Positions 53,405 to 62,646 of a stretch of 64,000 bases of DNA are shown piece by piece (the first letter of the stretch is position 1; each line of letters opens with the position of its first letter). The translations under genes and the position numbers were made by a program. The DNA is from Flavobacteriaceae bacterium PS02334 (GTDB taxonomy: Bacteria > Bacteroidota > Bacteroidia > Flavobacteriales > Flavobacteriaceae), in the NCBI GenBank assembly GCA_029959295.1, contig JASCOH010000001.1:1-64000 (forward strand), in the 5' to 3' direction. The notes under the pieces are model-generated. The model did no database searches. It was not told the DNA's origin and saw only the letters and a program-made list of their open reading frames with translations.

Positions 53405-56400
53405 GATTGTCATCAATTTCTTCTGTTAATGGATTTTCTTCTTCGTGCTTTACCAGCTTGTGTTTTTCAGCAATCCTGCCAAAAATATAATACAATCCAG
53501 GAATTACGAACACGCCGCAAATGGTTCCGATAAGCATCCCTCCTGCCGCAGCTGTTCCGATGGTTCTGTTTCCAATTTTCCCCGGACCTGTAGCAAAAGC
53601 GAGCGGTAATAAACCTGCAATAAAAGCAAATGAAGTCATCAAAATTGGACGAAAACGCGCTTTTGCTCCTTCCATGGCGGCTTCAAGAACTGATTTGCCC
53701 GCGGCATGCCTTTGTATTGCAAATTCTACAATCAATACGGCATTTTTACCCAGCAAACCAATCAACATTACCATAGCAACCTGCGCATAAATATTATTTT
53801 CTAATCCTGTTAATTTCAATAAAAGGAACGCTCCGAAAATACCTGCAGGCAACGAAAGAATTACAGACAATGGCAAAATAAAGCTTTCATATTGCGCTGC
53901 CAGAACCAAATAAACGAATCCTAAACAGATTAAGAACACCCAAATGGCTTGGTTTCCTTGTGCTACCTCATCCGCAGAAATACCAGCCCAGTCAATGTCA
54001 TATCCTCTAGGCAATTTTGCAGCTGCAACTTCTTGAATCACTTTGATTGCCGTACCAGAACTATATCCTATGGCAGGCCCACCGCTGATTTCAGTAGAAG
54101 TATACATATTATGCCTTGTAATTTCTGAAAGTCCGTATACTTTTTCTAGTTTCATAAAGGCAGAAAAAGGCACCATTTCATCACGATTGTTTTTTACATA
54201 TAATTTCAAAATATCATCTGGCTGTGCGCGGTATTCTGGCGAAGCTTGAACTATTACTTTGTAATTAATTCCGTATTTGATAAAACTGATTTCGTAATTA
54301 CTACCTACAAGTGTCGACAACGTATTCATTGCATTTTCAATGGAAACGCCTTTCTGCTGTGCCAAATCATTATCAACTTTCATCATATATTGAGGGAAAC
54401 TCGCACTGAAAAAGCTGAATACATTCGATAATTCTGGACGTTTGTTTAATTCTTCTACGAACTCTTTATTGACTGCTTCCAGTTTTTTGAAATCACTTGT
54501 ACCCGTTTTATCTAACAATCGAAGTTCAAATCCTCCTGCCGCTCCATATCCCGGAACTGCTGGCGGTTGGAAAAATTCAATATTTGCGCCAGGAATATCT
54601 TTAGATTTTTCTTCCAGTTCGGTCATGATTTCTTGAACCGATTGTTTTCTTTCCTCCCAATCATCCAAGTTGATCAAACAGGTTCCTGAATTTGCTCCGG
54701 TTCCTTCTGTCAAAATTTCGTAACCCGCCAATGACGAAACTGATTTTACACCTTCAATTTTCTCTGCAACTTTTTGCAGTCGCTCTGCAATATCATTTGT
54801 TCTTTCCAATGAGGAACCAGGAGGCGTTTGGATAATTGCATAAAACATTCCCTGGTCTTCATTCGGAATAAATCCGGAAGGAACAGTACTGCTGATAAAC
54901 CAAGTTCCTGCACAGAAACCAGCAAGCGCTATGAATGTAATCGCTCTTCTGTTTATAATTTTACCAAGCACATTTTGATATTTGCCTTGCGCCAGATCAA
55001 ACTTGTTGTTAAATCCATCGATGAAACGGTTTACAGGCGTTTTCTTTTTAGGCTTTCCGTGATTGTTTTTCAACATCATTGCACAAAGTGCAGGCGTCAA
55101 AGTCAAGGCAACAATACCAGAAAGGATAATTGCGGTTGCCATTGTAATAGAAAACTGTCTGTAAAATACTCCAACCGGACCTGACATAAACGCTACCGGA
55201 ACAAATACCGCAGCCATCAAAAATGTAATTGCGACAATAGCACCGGCAATCTCGTGCATTGCTTTTTTGGTAGCTTTAAATGGCGACAGATGTTCTTCTT
55301 CCATCTTGGCATGGACGGCTTCGATGACGACAATCGCATCATCGACGACGACTCCAATAGCTAAAACCAAGGCAAACAGCGTAATAAGATTCAGGGAAAT
55401 ATCAAAGAATTGCATAAAAACAAACGTTCCAACCAATGAAACTGGTACTGCAATTGCGGGAATAACCGTTGATCTCCAGTCACCTAAGAAAAGAAACACG
55501 ACTAACCCAACCAAGATAAAAGCTTCTACCAAAGTGTGGATTACTTTTTCGATGGAAGCATCCAAAAATTTAGAAACGTCATACGAAATTTCATAATCCA
55601 TTCCTTTTGGGAATTTTTTCTTGATGGTTTCTAATTTGGCTTTAACGTCGGCAATAACCTGATTGGCGTTACTTCCGAAAGATTGCTTCAAGACGATTGC
55701 TGCAGAAGGTTTTCCATTCAAATTAGAATAAATATCATACATCGAACTTCCGAATTCTACTTTGGCAATGTCTTTCAGTCGTAAAAGTTCTCCGTTGCTA
55801 TTTGATCTGACGACAATATTTTCGTATTGCTCTTTTGTCGTAAATCGTCCAGAATATTTCAGTACATATTCAAATGCCTGCGAACGCTTACCTGAACTTT
55901 CACCGGTTTTACCTGGAGAAGCTTCTAAACTTTGGCTAGACAAGGCTTCCATCACTTCATCCGCAGAAATCTTGTACGCTAGCATGCGGTCAGGTTTTAG
56001 CCAAATACGCATCGCATATTCACGCGTTCCCAAGATATCTCCTGATCCCACGCCATTGACCCTTTTCAATTCAGAAAGTACGTTGATATCGGCATAATTG
56101 TACAGAAACTTCATGTCTGTATTTTTATCCTTGCTGTAAAGATTCACATACATCAACATACTTGGTACTTCACGGGTGATTTTCACACCTTCGCGAATTA
56201 CCAAAGGAGGCAATTTATTGGTAACAGAAGCTACACGGTTTTGAACGTTGATAGCCGCCTGATTCGGGTCTGTACCTAAATTAAATACTATCTGGATGCT
56301 TGCTTCACCGTCATTTCCGGCATCTGAAGTCATGTATTTCATTCCTGGAACTCCGTTTAAGGCTCTTTCCAAAGGAATAATTACGGATTTGATCATCAAT

Positions 56401-56564
56401 TCTCCATTAGATCCAGGATAATCAACAGTTACGTTTACAATTGGAGGAGAAATCGTAGGGAATTGTGTAATCGGCAGATTTACGACCGACAAAATTCCTA
56501 AAAAAACAATTACAAGCGATATCACTATCGAAAGAACAGGTCTTTGAATAAATTTATTAAACAT
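53397..56564 (-). CDS. RND multidrug efflux permease (HAE1 family)
   Basis: The 1055-residue, full-length AcrB/MexB-like pump has twelve membrane helices and two large periplasmic loops. Motifs include FIQRPVLSIVISL at the N-terminus, the proton-relay segment LVLAIGVVVDDAIVVIEAVH, and GLLGKNAVLIVEFA in the second half. Substrates are unknown. It lies between its fusion protein (24 bp upstream) and outer-membrane factor (overlapping), a complete tripartite system. Confidence 0.96.
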   Translation of the reverse strand: MFNKFIQRPVLSIVISLVIVFLGILSVVNLPITQFPTISPPIVNVTVDYPGSNGELMIKSVIIPLERALNGVPGMKYMTSDAGNDGEASIQIVFNLGTDPNQAAINVQNRVASVTNKLPPLVIREGVKITREVPSMLMYVNLYSKDKNTDMKFLYNYADINVLSELKRVNGVGSGDILGTREYAMRIWLKPDRMLAYKISADEVMEALSSQSLEASPGKTGESSGKRSQAFEYVLKYSGRFTTKEQYENIVVRSNSNGELLRLKDIAKVEFGSSMYDIYSNLNGKPSAAIVLKQSFGSNANQVIADVKAKLETIKKKFPKGMDYEISYDVSKFLDASIEKVIHTLVEAFILVGLVVFLFLGDWRSTVIPAIAVPVSLVGTFVFMQFFDISLNLITLFALVLAIGVVVDDAIVVIEAVHAKMEEEHLSPFKATKKAMHEIAGAIVAITFLMAAVFVPVAFMSGPVGVFYRQFSITMATAIILSGIVALTLTPALCAMMLKNNHGKPKKKTPVNRFIDGFNNKFDLAQGKYQNVLGKIINRRAITFIALAGFCAGTWFISSTVPSGFIPNEDQGMFYAIIQTPPGSSLERTNDIAERLQKVAEKIEGVKSVSSLAGYEILTEGTGANSGTCLINLDDWEERKQSVQEIMTELEEKSKDIPGANIEFFQPPAVPGYGAAGGFELRLLDKTGTSDFKKLEAVNKEFVEELNKRPELSNVFSFFSASFPQYMMKVDNDLAQQKGVSIENAMNTLSTLVGSNYEISFIKYGINYKVIVQASPEYRAQPDDILKLYVKNNRDEMVPFSAFMKLEKVYGLSEITRHNMYTSTEISGGPAIGYSSGTAIKVIQEVAAAKLPRGYDIDWAGISADEVAQGNQAIWVFLICLGFVYLVLAAQYESFILPLSVILSLPAGIFGAFLLLKLTGLENNIYAQVAMVMLIGLLGKNAVLIVEFAIQRHAAGKSVLEAAMEGAKARFRPILMTSFAFIAGLLPLAFATGPGKIGNRTIGTAAAGGMLIGTICGVFVIPGLYYIFGRIAEKHKLVKHEEENPLTEEIDDNHV

Positions 56565-56588
56565 CTTTTTATTTTTTAATGATTAGAC

Positions 56589-57668
56589 CTATTCTGCTTT
56601 TAAACGCAAATGATTCAGCACTTTCTCTGGAGATTGGAATTCATATTTAATCTTGTCATTTTCTTTTACTTTTTGAACACCTTCCAGTAAAATTTTATCT
56701 TTTGCTGTAAGTCCTGAACTTACTACATATAAGTCTGGGATTTCACCCGTAGTCGTGATTTCTCTTGAGCTTACCTTATCATTTTTATCCACGATAAAAA
56801 CATATTTTTTATCTTGGATTTCATAAGTCGCTTTCTGCGGAATCACGATAGCATTTTTAAGAGGAACAAGCATTTGGACTTGTCCAGTTTCACCGTTGCG
56901 AAGCAGTTTTTCTGAATTTGGGAATCGTGCCCTGAAAGCAATATTTCCGGTTTCATTATTGAATTCGCTCTCGATGACTTCTACATTTCCTTTGTCTTTA
57001 AATATATCGCCATTGGCTAAAACCAGATTCACTTTAGTTTCGGCACGGTCTTTTACATTGGTTTGATATTGAAGATATTCTGGTTCTGAAACGTTGAAAT
57101 AAGCGAACATTTGGCTATTGTCAGAAAGGCTTGTCAGCAATTCTCCTTCTTCGATAAGGCTTCCTAATTTTAAGGGAATTCTGTCGATCGTTCCGTCAAA
57201 TGGAGCTCTGATTTCTGTGAATGACAAGTGTAATTTTGCCAAGGCAACTTCCGCTTTTGCTGCTTGAAGTTTTGCTTGTGCGACAGCTTGCTCATTTCTT
57301 GAAACTACGTTTTTGTCTGCTAAGATTTTGGTATTTTGCAATTCTATTTCAGCAGATTTTTGTTCGGCTTGCGCTTTCAATAATTCGGCCTCATAAAATT
57401 TTGGCATAATTTTGAACAACAGCTGGCCTTCCTTTACAAACTGACCTTCATCAACATAAATGTTTTGTAAAAATCCTTTTTCCTGAGCACGGATTTCGAT
57501 GTTTCGAACTGATTTAATCTGCGATACATAGTCTTTGGTAAATGTAGTATCGATTTCTACAGGATTGGTTACCGTAAATTTTTCGACTTCTTCTTTTTCT
57601 TCTTTTTTAGTTGTACAGCTTACTAGGCACAACAAGGCAATAGCGCCCGTTAAAACGAGTTTTCTCAT
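56589..57668 (-). CDS. RND efflux membrane-fusion protein (AcrA-like lipoprotein)
   Basis: The 359-residue adaptor has a lipoprotein signal (LLCLVSCTTKK), a biotinyl-lipoyl half (IRAQEKGFLQNIYVDEGQFV), a coiled-coil hairpin (AELLKAQAEQKSAEIELQNTK region), and a second half LSFTEIRAPFDGTIDRIPLKLGSLI. It bridges pump and outer-membrane duct. It is the first gene of the operon; no regulator gene is adjacent. Confidence 0.94.
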   Translation of the reverse strand: MRKLVLTGAIALLCLVSCTTKKEEKEEVEKFTVTNPVEIDTTFTKDYVSQIKSVRNIEIRAQEKGFLQNIYVDEGQFVKEGQLLFKIMPKFYEAELLKAQAEQKSAEIELQNTKILADKNVVSRNEQAVAQAKLQAAKAEVALAKLHLSFTEIRAPFDGTIDRIPLKLGSLIEEGELLTSLSDNSQMFAYFNVSEPEYLQYQTNVKDRAETKVNLVLANGDIFKDKGNVEVIESEFNNETGNIAFRARFPNSEKLLRNGETGQVQMLVPLKNAIVIPQKATYEIQDKKYVFIVDKNDKVSSREITTTGEIPDLYVVSSGLTAKDKILLEGVQKVKENDKIKYEFQSPEKVLNHLRLKAE

Positions 57669-57843
57669 TAGGGTATAAAAATGGAATTAGCGATGAATGC
57701 TTGGAATGCAGTGATTCCTTTAGATGTGAATAAACATCAGAAGCCATAGTTATAGCAGAAACTGTCTTACCAGAAAAAGTAAATTAAATACAAATATAAG
57801 ATAGACACGACTGCAATCTAGGCAAACAGATGCATGTCGTTTA

Positions 57844-58233
57844 TCATATTCTTAATACCCTCAGAGTAATATAAATAGGATTTGTCTGGCCACAAAATGG
57901 CGCGAAGATTTTAAAATTCTTATGTGAAGATTTTAAAAGTGATTGGTTTGAAAAAGTCAAATACCAGTCACTTATTAAGCTATAATTTCCGGTAAAAATT
58001 TTACTTGGAATTCTGTCATTGATGTCTCCGCCAAGGTGCTCTTCATCGATGCCCAAGTCGGCTTCCTCGATTAGCGAAGTTCCAGTCTCTTGATTGGTAA
58101 ATTTTGCTCGGTGTTTTTTTTCTAAACTATGAGAAGAAGGATTTGAAATTTGACGCGTACCCGCATTAGCATAATGACCTCCGCCCAGCAGAAGTAAAAA
58201 TACAAAAACGAATAGTGCAAATAATTTTCTCAT
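57844..58233 (-). CDS. Hypothetical exported protein
   Basis: A 129-residue protein with a long hydrophobic signal sequence (MRKLFALFVFVFLLLL...) and cleavage near ANAG. The remainder is polar with an acidic EEADLGIDEEHLGG stretch, without known domain. A TAATTTTG box just upstream could be its promoter. Single gene between the efflux operon and small unknowns. Confidence 0.65.
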   Translation of the reverse strand: MRKLFALFVFVFLLLLGGGHYANAGTRQISNPSSHSLEKKHRAKFTNQETGTSLIEEADLGIDEEHLGGDINDRIPSKIFTGNYSLISDWYLTFSNQSLLKSSHKNFKIFAPFCGQTNPIYITLRVLRI

Positions 58234-58402
58234 TTCGCACCAAAATTAGACAAACTATTGAAAGAAAAAAAGAATTTTCACTAGGCTTTAACAAATGACA
58301 ATAAATTGTGCAACTATAAATAAGTTTTGTAAATCAAAACTGCTATTTATAAATGGATCATCTTGTCGTCAAAACATTAGCGATAATTTCAAATAATTAA
58401 TT

Positions 58403-58613
58403 TTGAAAAAATTCAACTATATCATTTACTGCTCTTTAAGTATTTTTTTTTTAAATTATCAATTGCGCTAAAGATAAATTTAATTCTACAGAAATTTACA
58501 ATCAAAAAGCCAATGAAATAATTTTTCAAATCATCGAAGAAAGTGGCTGTAATTTTTTGCTTGAAATTCCGAATGAATCAACAAGTCATCCTTCGCAAAT
58601 CTGCAACCTTTAA
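58403..58613 (+). pseudogene. Frameshifted small lipoprotein-like gene at a T10 tract
   Basis: From TTG 58403 the frame gives KKFNYIIYCSLSIFF, a signal-peptide-like start, then meets a ten-T run (58443-58452). A one-base shift there continues as IINCAKDKFNSTEIYNQ, with a lipobox-like Cys, through EIIFQIIEESGCNFLLEIPN to a stop at 58613. Nine T would join the two. It may be a decayed gene or a phase-variable lipoprotein. A long dyad (CCTTCGCAA...TTGCGAAGG, 58590-58636) covers the end. The rest of 58234-58658 shows nothing. Confidence 0.4.
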
Positions 58614-58658
58614 ATATCAAGTTAAAGTTGCGAAGGACAAACTCGTAAAAATTTATAT

Positions 58659-58868
58659 TTAAGAAGCCAGTGGCATTCTATACAGCAATTCGATAAGCGG
58701 TTCTTGAATGTCGATATTGCGTTCTCTCCAAAGTTCTATTTTCAAGGTTGATACAACTTCATATCTCTTATTTTCATCGAGATTTTTCAATCTTGTTCGC
58801 AATAATTCTACAGTTGGATATTTGTAAAGTGTAGATTTAAGTCTGTTGATTACGTAATTTGAGTCCAT
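58659..58868 (-). CDS. Small hypothetical protein
   Basis: A 69-residue helical, charged protein (MDSNYVINRLKSTLYKYPT, LENLDENKRYEVVSTL-like). No family recognised. It is monocistronic; the 242-bp gap upstream shows no clear feature. Confidence 0.6.
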   Translation of the reverse strand: MDSNYVINRLKSTLYKYPTVELLRTRLKNLDENKRYEVVSTLKIELWRERNIDIQEPLIELLYRMPLAS

Positions 58869-59110
58869 AATATTATATTTTAGTGTTATTGTTTAATGAG
58901 ATTGCTCTTGCTAAATTATTAAACGAAAATCAACCGATTGTTGCATTATTACAGGTAGATTTTATAAAATTCCATCTCCTGAATGTTTTAAAATCTTAAG
59001 CATTATTTTCTCAAAAAACTTTATCTTAGCTGTAAGCATTCATTATCAAATTTTTTAAGTTTATTTCATAATTACGGAAGCTCCAACTAATTAAAATTAA
59101 CAGATATCAG

Positions 59111-59215
59111 ATGGTTGAGAATTATAAGCAAATATTAGAAAAGGCTAACGAATCAGTTAGTCAAGGCGACAACGATGGTTTTCTTTCCTATTGCACAGAT
59201 GACGTGAAATACTAA
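59111..59215 (+). pseudogene. Truncated NTF2/SnoaL-like gene fragment
   Basis: 34 residues (MVENYKQILEKANESVSQGD, then GFLSYCTDDVKY) match the start of SnoaL/NTF2-like proteins, then stop after helix 3. The following intact gene at 59277 is of the same superfamily, so this is probably the stump of a neighbour paralog. Confidence 0.55.
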
Positions 59216-59276
59216 GGCTGAGGAGTAAAAACACAAAACAACTACAATTCTAATCACCAAAAATTACAATAAAAAC

Positions 59277-59657
59277 ATGGCAAATCAATTCAAAAACGTA
59301 ATCGAAAAAGCATATACAGCATTCAACGAAAGAAACATCGACAACGCACTATCAACAATGCAACCAGATGTGCAGTGGTCAAAAGCTTGGGAAGGTGGTT
59401 ACATAAGCGGACACAATGAAATCAAGCAATATTGGACAAGACAATGGACAGAAATCAATCCAAATGTTGCGCCAGTCGGTTTTAATGAACGAGAAAATGG
59501 AAGCCTGGAAGTTAAGGTTCATCAAAATGTAAAAGATTTACAAGGAAATCCAATTTTTGACGGATTAGTAAAGCATATTTATACTTTTCAAGATGGATTG
59601 ATAAAAACAATGGATATTGAACTGGTTGAAAATACTATTATCACTCAAGAATCTTAA
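59277..59657 (+). CDS. NTF2/SnoaL-like protein
   Basis: A 126-residue cone-fold protein: helix FKNVIEKAYTAFNERNIDNALSTM, DVQWSKAWEGGYISGHNEIKQYW, and the C-terminal sheet LVKHIYTFQDGLIKTMDI. The family includes ketosteroid isomerase-like and polyketide cyclase-like enzymes; no specific activity is assigned. Single gene upstream of the dioxygenase. Confidence 0.85.
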   Translation: MANQFKNVIEKAYTAFNERNIDNALSTMQPDVQWSKAWEGGYISGHNEIKQYWTRQWTEINPNVAPVGFNERENGSLEVKVHQNVKDLQGNPIFDGLVKHIYTFQDGLIKTMDIELVENTIITQES

Positions 59658-59774
59658 ATATTAAAACAGGTATTTATACTTTAAACAGAAAAATTTAATT
59701 GGCTTATTTTTGGAAAATCAGATCATTTATTAAAATAATGAGCTCGAACTGAAAACCACAAAATTCTAAAAACT

Positions 59775-60695
59775 ATGCCTTGGATTATTCTTGAAAACCT
59801 ATGGAAACGTGCAGTACAAAATTCCATTATTGCTTCTGCAGATGATAACCAAACTTGGGATAATGAAATCAAAATCTTATATCAATTAGGCATCAGCATA
59901 GAAGATGTACTACAGTTTTTATATGGTGAAAAACCTGATTTTGAATCTTTTAAAACTTGGGTCAATAATAGAAAAAGAAGCAAAAATATAGAAATTGAAG
60001 ATTTTACGGATAATATTTTCTCAGAACAAGATCTTCAATTTTGGGACAAAAACGGTTACATTATCATAAGAAACGCTATTTCAAAAAAAGATTGTGAAGC
60101 CACGCAAAAGGCAATCTGGGATTTCTTAAAAATGGATCCCAACAAAAAAGAAACTTGGTATAAAAGGCATGATGACCAAAAAGGATTAATGCTTAATTTT
60201 TCAGATCATGAAACATTAAACAAGAACAGATTCTCTCCAAAAATAAAAAAGGCATACGAACAGCTTTACAATACGACCAAAATATATAAAACCATTGACA
60301 AAGTAAGTTTTAATCCTCCTGAAACTAAAGAATTTACTTTTCTAGGAGGCCCGCTGCATTGGGATACCAGTTTAAAGCAGCCCATCACATTTGGACTTCA
60401 AGGACTGCTCTATCTCACTGATTGTGGCTGTAATGATGGTGCTTTTCACTGTGTTCCGGGATTTCATACTAAAATCGACGATTGGCTAAATGGTCTTGAA
60501 CCAGATGAAAATCCGAGAGATAAAGCCCTAAAAACATTACAGCCCGAACCCGTGATTGCCAACGCTGGCGATTTCATAATCTGGGATAACCGATTGCCTC
60601 ATTGTGCAACGCCAAACAAGGGCGAAAGTCCGAGAATGGTTCAATATCTTACCTACTTTCCTGATGATTATGATACTTCCAGAGAGTGGCTTTAA
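59775..60695 (+). CDS. Phytanoyl-CoA dioxygenase (PhyH) family protein
   Basis: The 306-residue Fe(II)/2-oxoglutarate-dependent oxygenase has the facial triad: H195-x-D197 (LHWDTS) and H276 (LPHCATPNKGESPR), with R287 for 2-oxoglutarate. The N-terminal about 80 residues precede the double-stranded helix. The substrate is unknown. It is convergent with the TonB-receptor gene (15-bp gap). Confidence 0.88.
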   Translation: MPWIILENLWKRAVQNSIIASADDNQTWDNEIKILYQLGISIEDVLQFLYGEKPDFESFKTWVNNRKRSKNIEIEDFTDNIFSEQDLQFWDKNGYIIIRNAISKKDCEATQKAIWDFLKMDPNKKETWYKRHDDQKGLMLNFSDHETLNKNRFSPKIKKAYEQLYNTTKIYKTIDKVSFNPPETKEFTFLGGPLHWDTSLKQPITFGLQGLLYLTDCGCNDGAFHCVPGFHTKIDDWLNGLEPDENPRDKALKTLQPEPVIANAGDFIIWDNRLPHCATPNKGESPRMVQYLTYFPDDYDTSREWL

Positions 60696-60710
60696 TTTTT
60701 ATATTTAGAT

Positions 60711-62582
60711 TTAAAGAAGGCTGAATTTAACGCCCAAACTAAACCATCTTGATGGAAGCGGCACTGATCCAACTTCATAATAAGTAGTATTGAAGATATT
60801 TTGCGCATCCAAATAAATCATTATTTTTTTAATAGACTGGCTCATCCTGAAATCATTAATCCAATAAGATTGGCCCGATGCTCTTTCGTTAAATCTGGTG
60901 GCGAACAAAACCGTGAAATTTTTATACTGAAAATCTACCGTGTTGGTTACTTGATGTTTCAAAGATGAAATCAGATATTTAGAATTAATGTCGGTTCGAA
61001 TATCTTTAAATTCAGAATCTAAATAAGAATAAGCAAGATTTATATTCAACTTTGCTTCTTTGCCAAGATCTGCACTATAATTCGAACGCATATTGATGCC
61101 GTTTGTAATCAGATTTCCAAAATTGTTGCTTTGCCAAGGCTCAGTATCAACCATTCTTATCCAATCAATAAAATTACTGATCTTTCTGTAAAAATAATTG
61201 GCATTGAAACTGAATGCTTTTTTGCTGATTTTGAGTCCCAATTCTGCCTGAAAAGCATTTTCAGAATCAAGATCAGGATTCCCAATATTTCCTGGACGCT
61301 GGTTCAGGTATAAGTCTGTAAACGAAGGTATGCGCTGGCTTGTCCCAATATTTCCAACTATTTTAATCACATCGGTTAGCGCATAACTTGCATCCAATCC
61401 TGGGTAAACTTGCCATTTATAATCTGAATTATAATTAAGATAAGTACCAAAGTTCACGTTCAGCCTTTCTAGCAAATTAGTTCTGTATTGCAGATAAACT
61501 CCTAAATTTTCACGATCATGTTCTCCAATATTAGAAGAATTGATGTCCTCATTTCTGAATTCAGCGCCAAAACCAAGTTCTCCAGCGCCTGTTTTGTAAG
61601 AAGTATTAACCTCAGCCGCAACTGAATTTGTATAATGCTGGCTTCTTCCCGCATTTAAATTAGCAATCCCAAAATAACGGTAATCATCATAATTATATCT
61701 GTAGCTCAATCGTGGCAACAATGTCCATTTATCAGATATTTGATGCTTGGATTGTACAGACGCAAATGTAGTTTGCACGACTTCGCTCGAATTCTTGTCC
61801 CCTGGAGCGGCGTAAAATCCATTAGCTCCAAATCCATTGTTGATATAACCGAACGAGCCAGAAATTTCATTTAAAGTATCAATCTGAACATTTCCTTGGT
61901 AGAATAATTTATTATTTTCAAATCCGGTATTATAGCGATAGCCGTTGCTTTTGTCGTGTGATACAAAAAGAGAATGCTGGTGTTTTTCCTTGCTTAAAAC
62001 GCCGCCAAGCTGAATTCCTCTGCCATAAAAAGTGTCGCCCGTATCTTCTGAGTCTTTTTCAAAATTTGAACCCGCATAAGAATTTACTAAAAATCCTGAA
62101 TTGGCTGGCTTTTTCGTAATAATATTGATTGCGCCAGTCAAGCTGTTGATTCCATAGATTCTTGCCGCTGGTCCGCGAATTATTTCAATTCTCTCAATCA
62201 GTTCCACAGGAATCGGAAGGTTCAGCATGTTGTGAGCCGTTTGCGAATCAATGATTTTCGTTCCGTTTAAAAGAACAACCGTTTGCTCAAAGCTTCCTCC
62301 GTCGATACTTATATCTGCTTGGCTTCCAAAAGGCCCTCTCTGTCTTAAATCTACTCCGTTAGCATATTGCAGCAGTTCTTGAATAGTTCTTCCTGGTAGT
62401 TTTTTAATCGTTTCCTTGTCAATTACATATACATTTCTATTTTGCTTAGAAATGGGCGTGCTAAACTGGTTTTCATTGATAATTATTTCAGTAAGGCCGA
62501 CGATGCTATCCTTTTTTGTCTGAGCACATACAGCAGCCGTAATCAATAGTAGCATTAAAATAGTAAAATAAATCTTTTTCAT
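60711..62582 (-). CDS. TonB-dependent outer-membrane receptor
   Basis: The 623-residue protein has a signal peptide (cleavage near VCAQ), a plug domain (IKKLPGRTIQELLQYANGVDL, DISIDGGSFEQTVVLLNGTKI, ERIEIIRGPAARIYGINSLTGAINIITKK) and a 22-strand-type barrel ending in a C-terminal aromatic-hydrophobic strand (WFSLGVKFSLL). The size and plug resemble BtuB/cobalamin- or small-siderophore-type receptors. It is divergent from a MocR-like regulator, which probably controls it. Confidence 0.92.
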   Translation of the reverse strand: MKKIYFTILMLLLITAAVCAQTKKDSIVGLTEIIINENQFSTPISKQNRNVYVIDKETIKKLPGRTIQELLQYANGVDLRQRGPFGSQADISIDGGSFEQTVVLLNGTKIIDSQTAHNMLNLPIPVELIERIEIIRGPAARIYGINSLTGAINIITKKPANSGFLVNSYAGSNFEKDSEDTGDTFYGRGIQLGGVLSKEKHQHSLFVSHDKSNGYRYNTGFENNKLFYQGNVQIDTLNEISGSFGYINNGFGANGFYAAPGDKNSSEVVQTTFASVQSKHQISDKWTLLPRLSYRYNYDDYRYFGIANLNAGRSQHYTNSVAAEVNTSYKTGAGELGFGAEFRNEDINSSNIGEHDRENLGVYLQYRTNLLERLNVNFGTYLNYNSDYKWQVYPGLDASYALTDVIKIVGNIGTSQRIPSFTDLYLNQRPGNIGNPDLDSENAFQAELGLKISKKAFSFNANYFYRKISNFIDWIRMVDTEPWQSNNFGNLITNGINMRSNYSADLGKEAKLNINLAYSYLDSEFKDIRTDINSKYLISSLKHQVTNTVDFQYKNFTVLFATRFNERASGQSYWINDFRMSQSIKKIMIYLDAQNIFNTTYYEVGSVPLPSRWFSLGVKFSLL

Positions 62583-62603
62583 TTGTTTTAATTTTTGCCA
62601 AAT

Positions 62604-62623
62604 GTAGTATCTTGCCGTACTAC
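62604..62623. promoter_or_regulatory. Candidate operator between the TonB receptor and MocR genes
   Basis: GTAGTA (62604-62609) and TACTAC (62618-62623) form a perfect 6-bp dyad with 8-bp spacing in the 64-bp divergent intergenic region. Confidence 0.45.
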
Positions 62624-62646
62624 TAAAGTATACCAGTTTTATAAAA

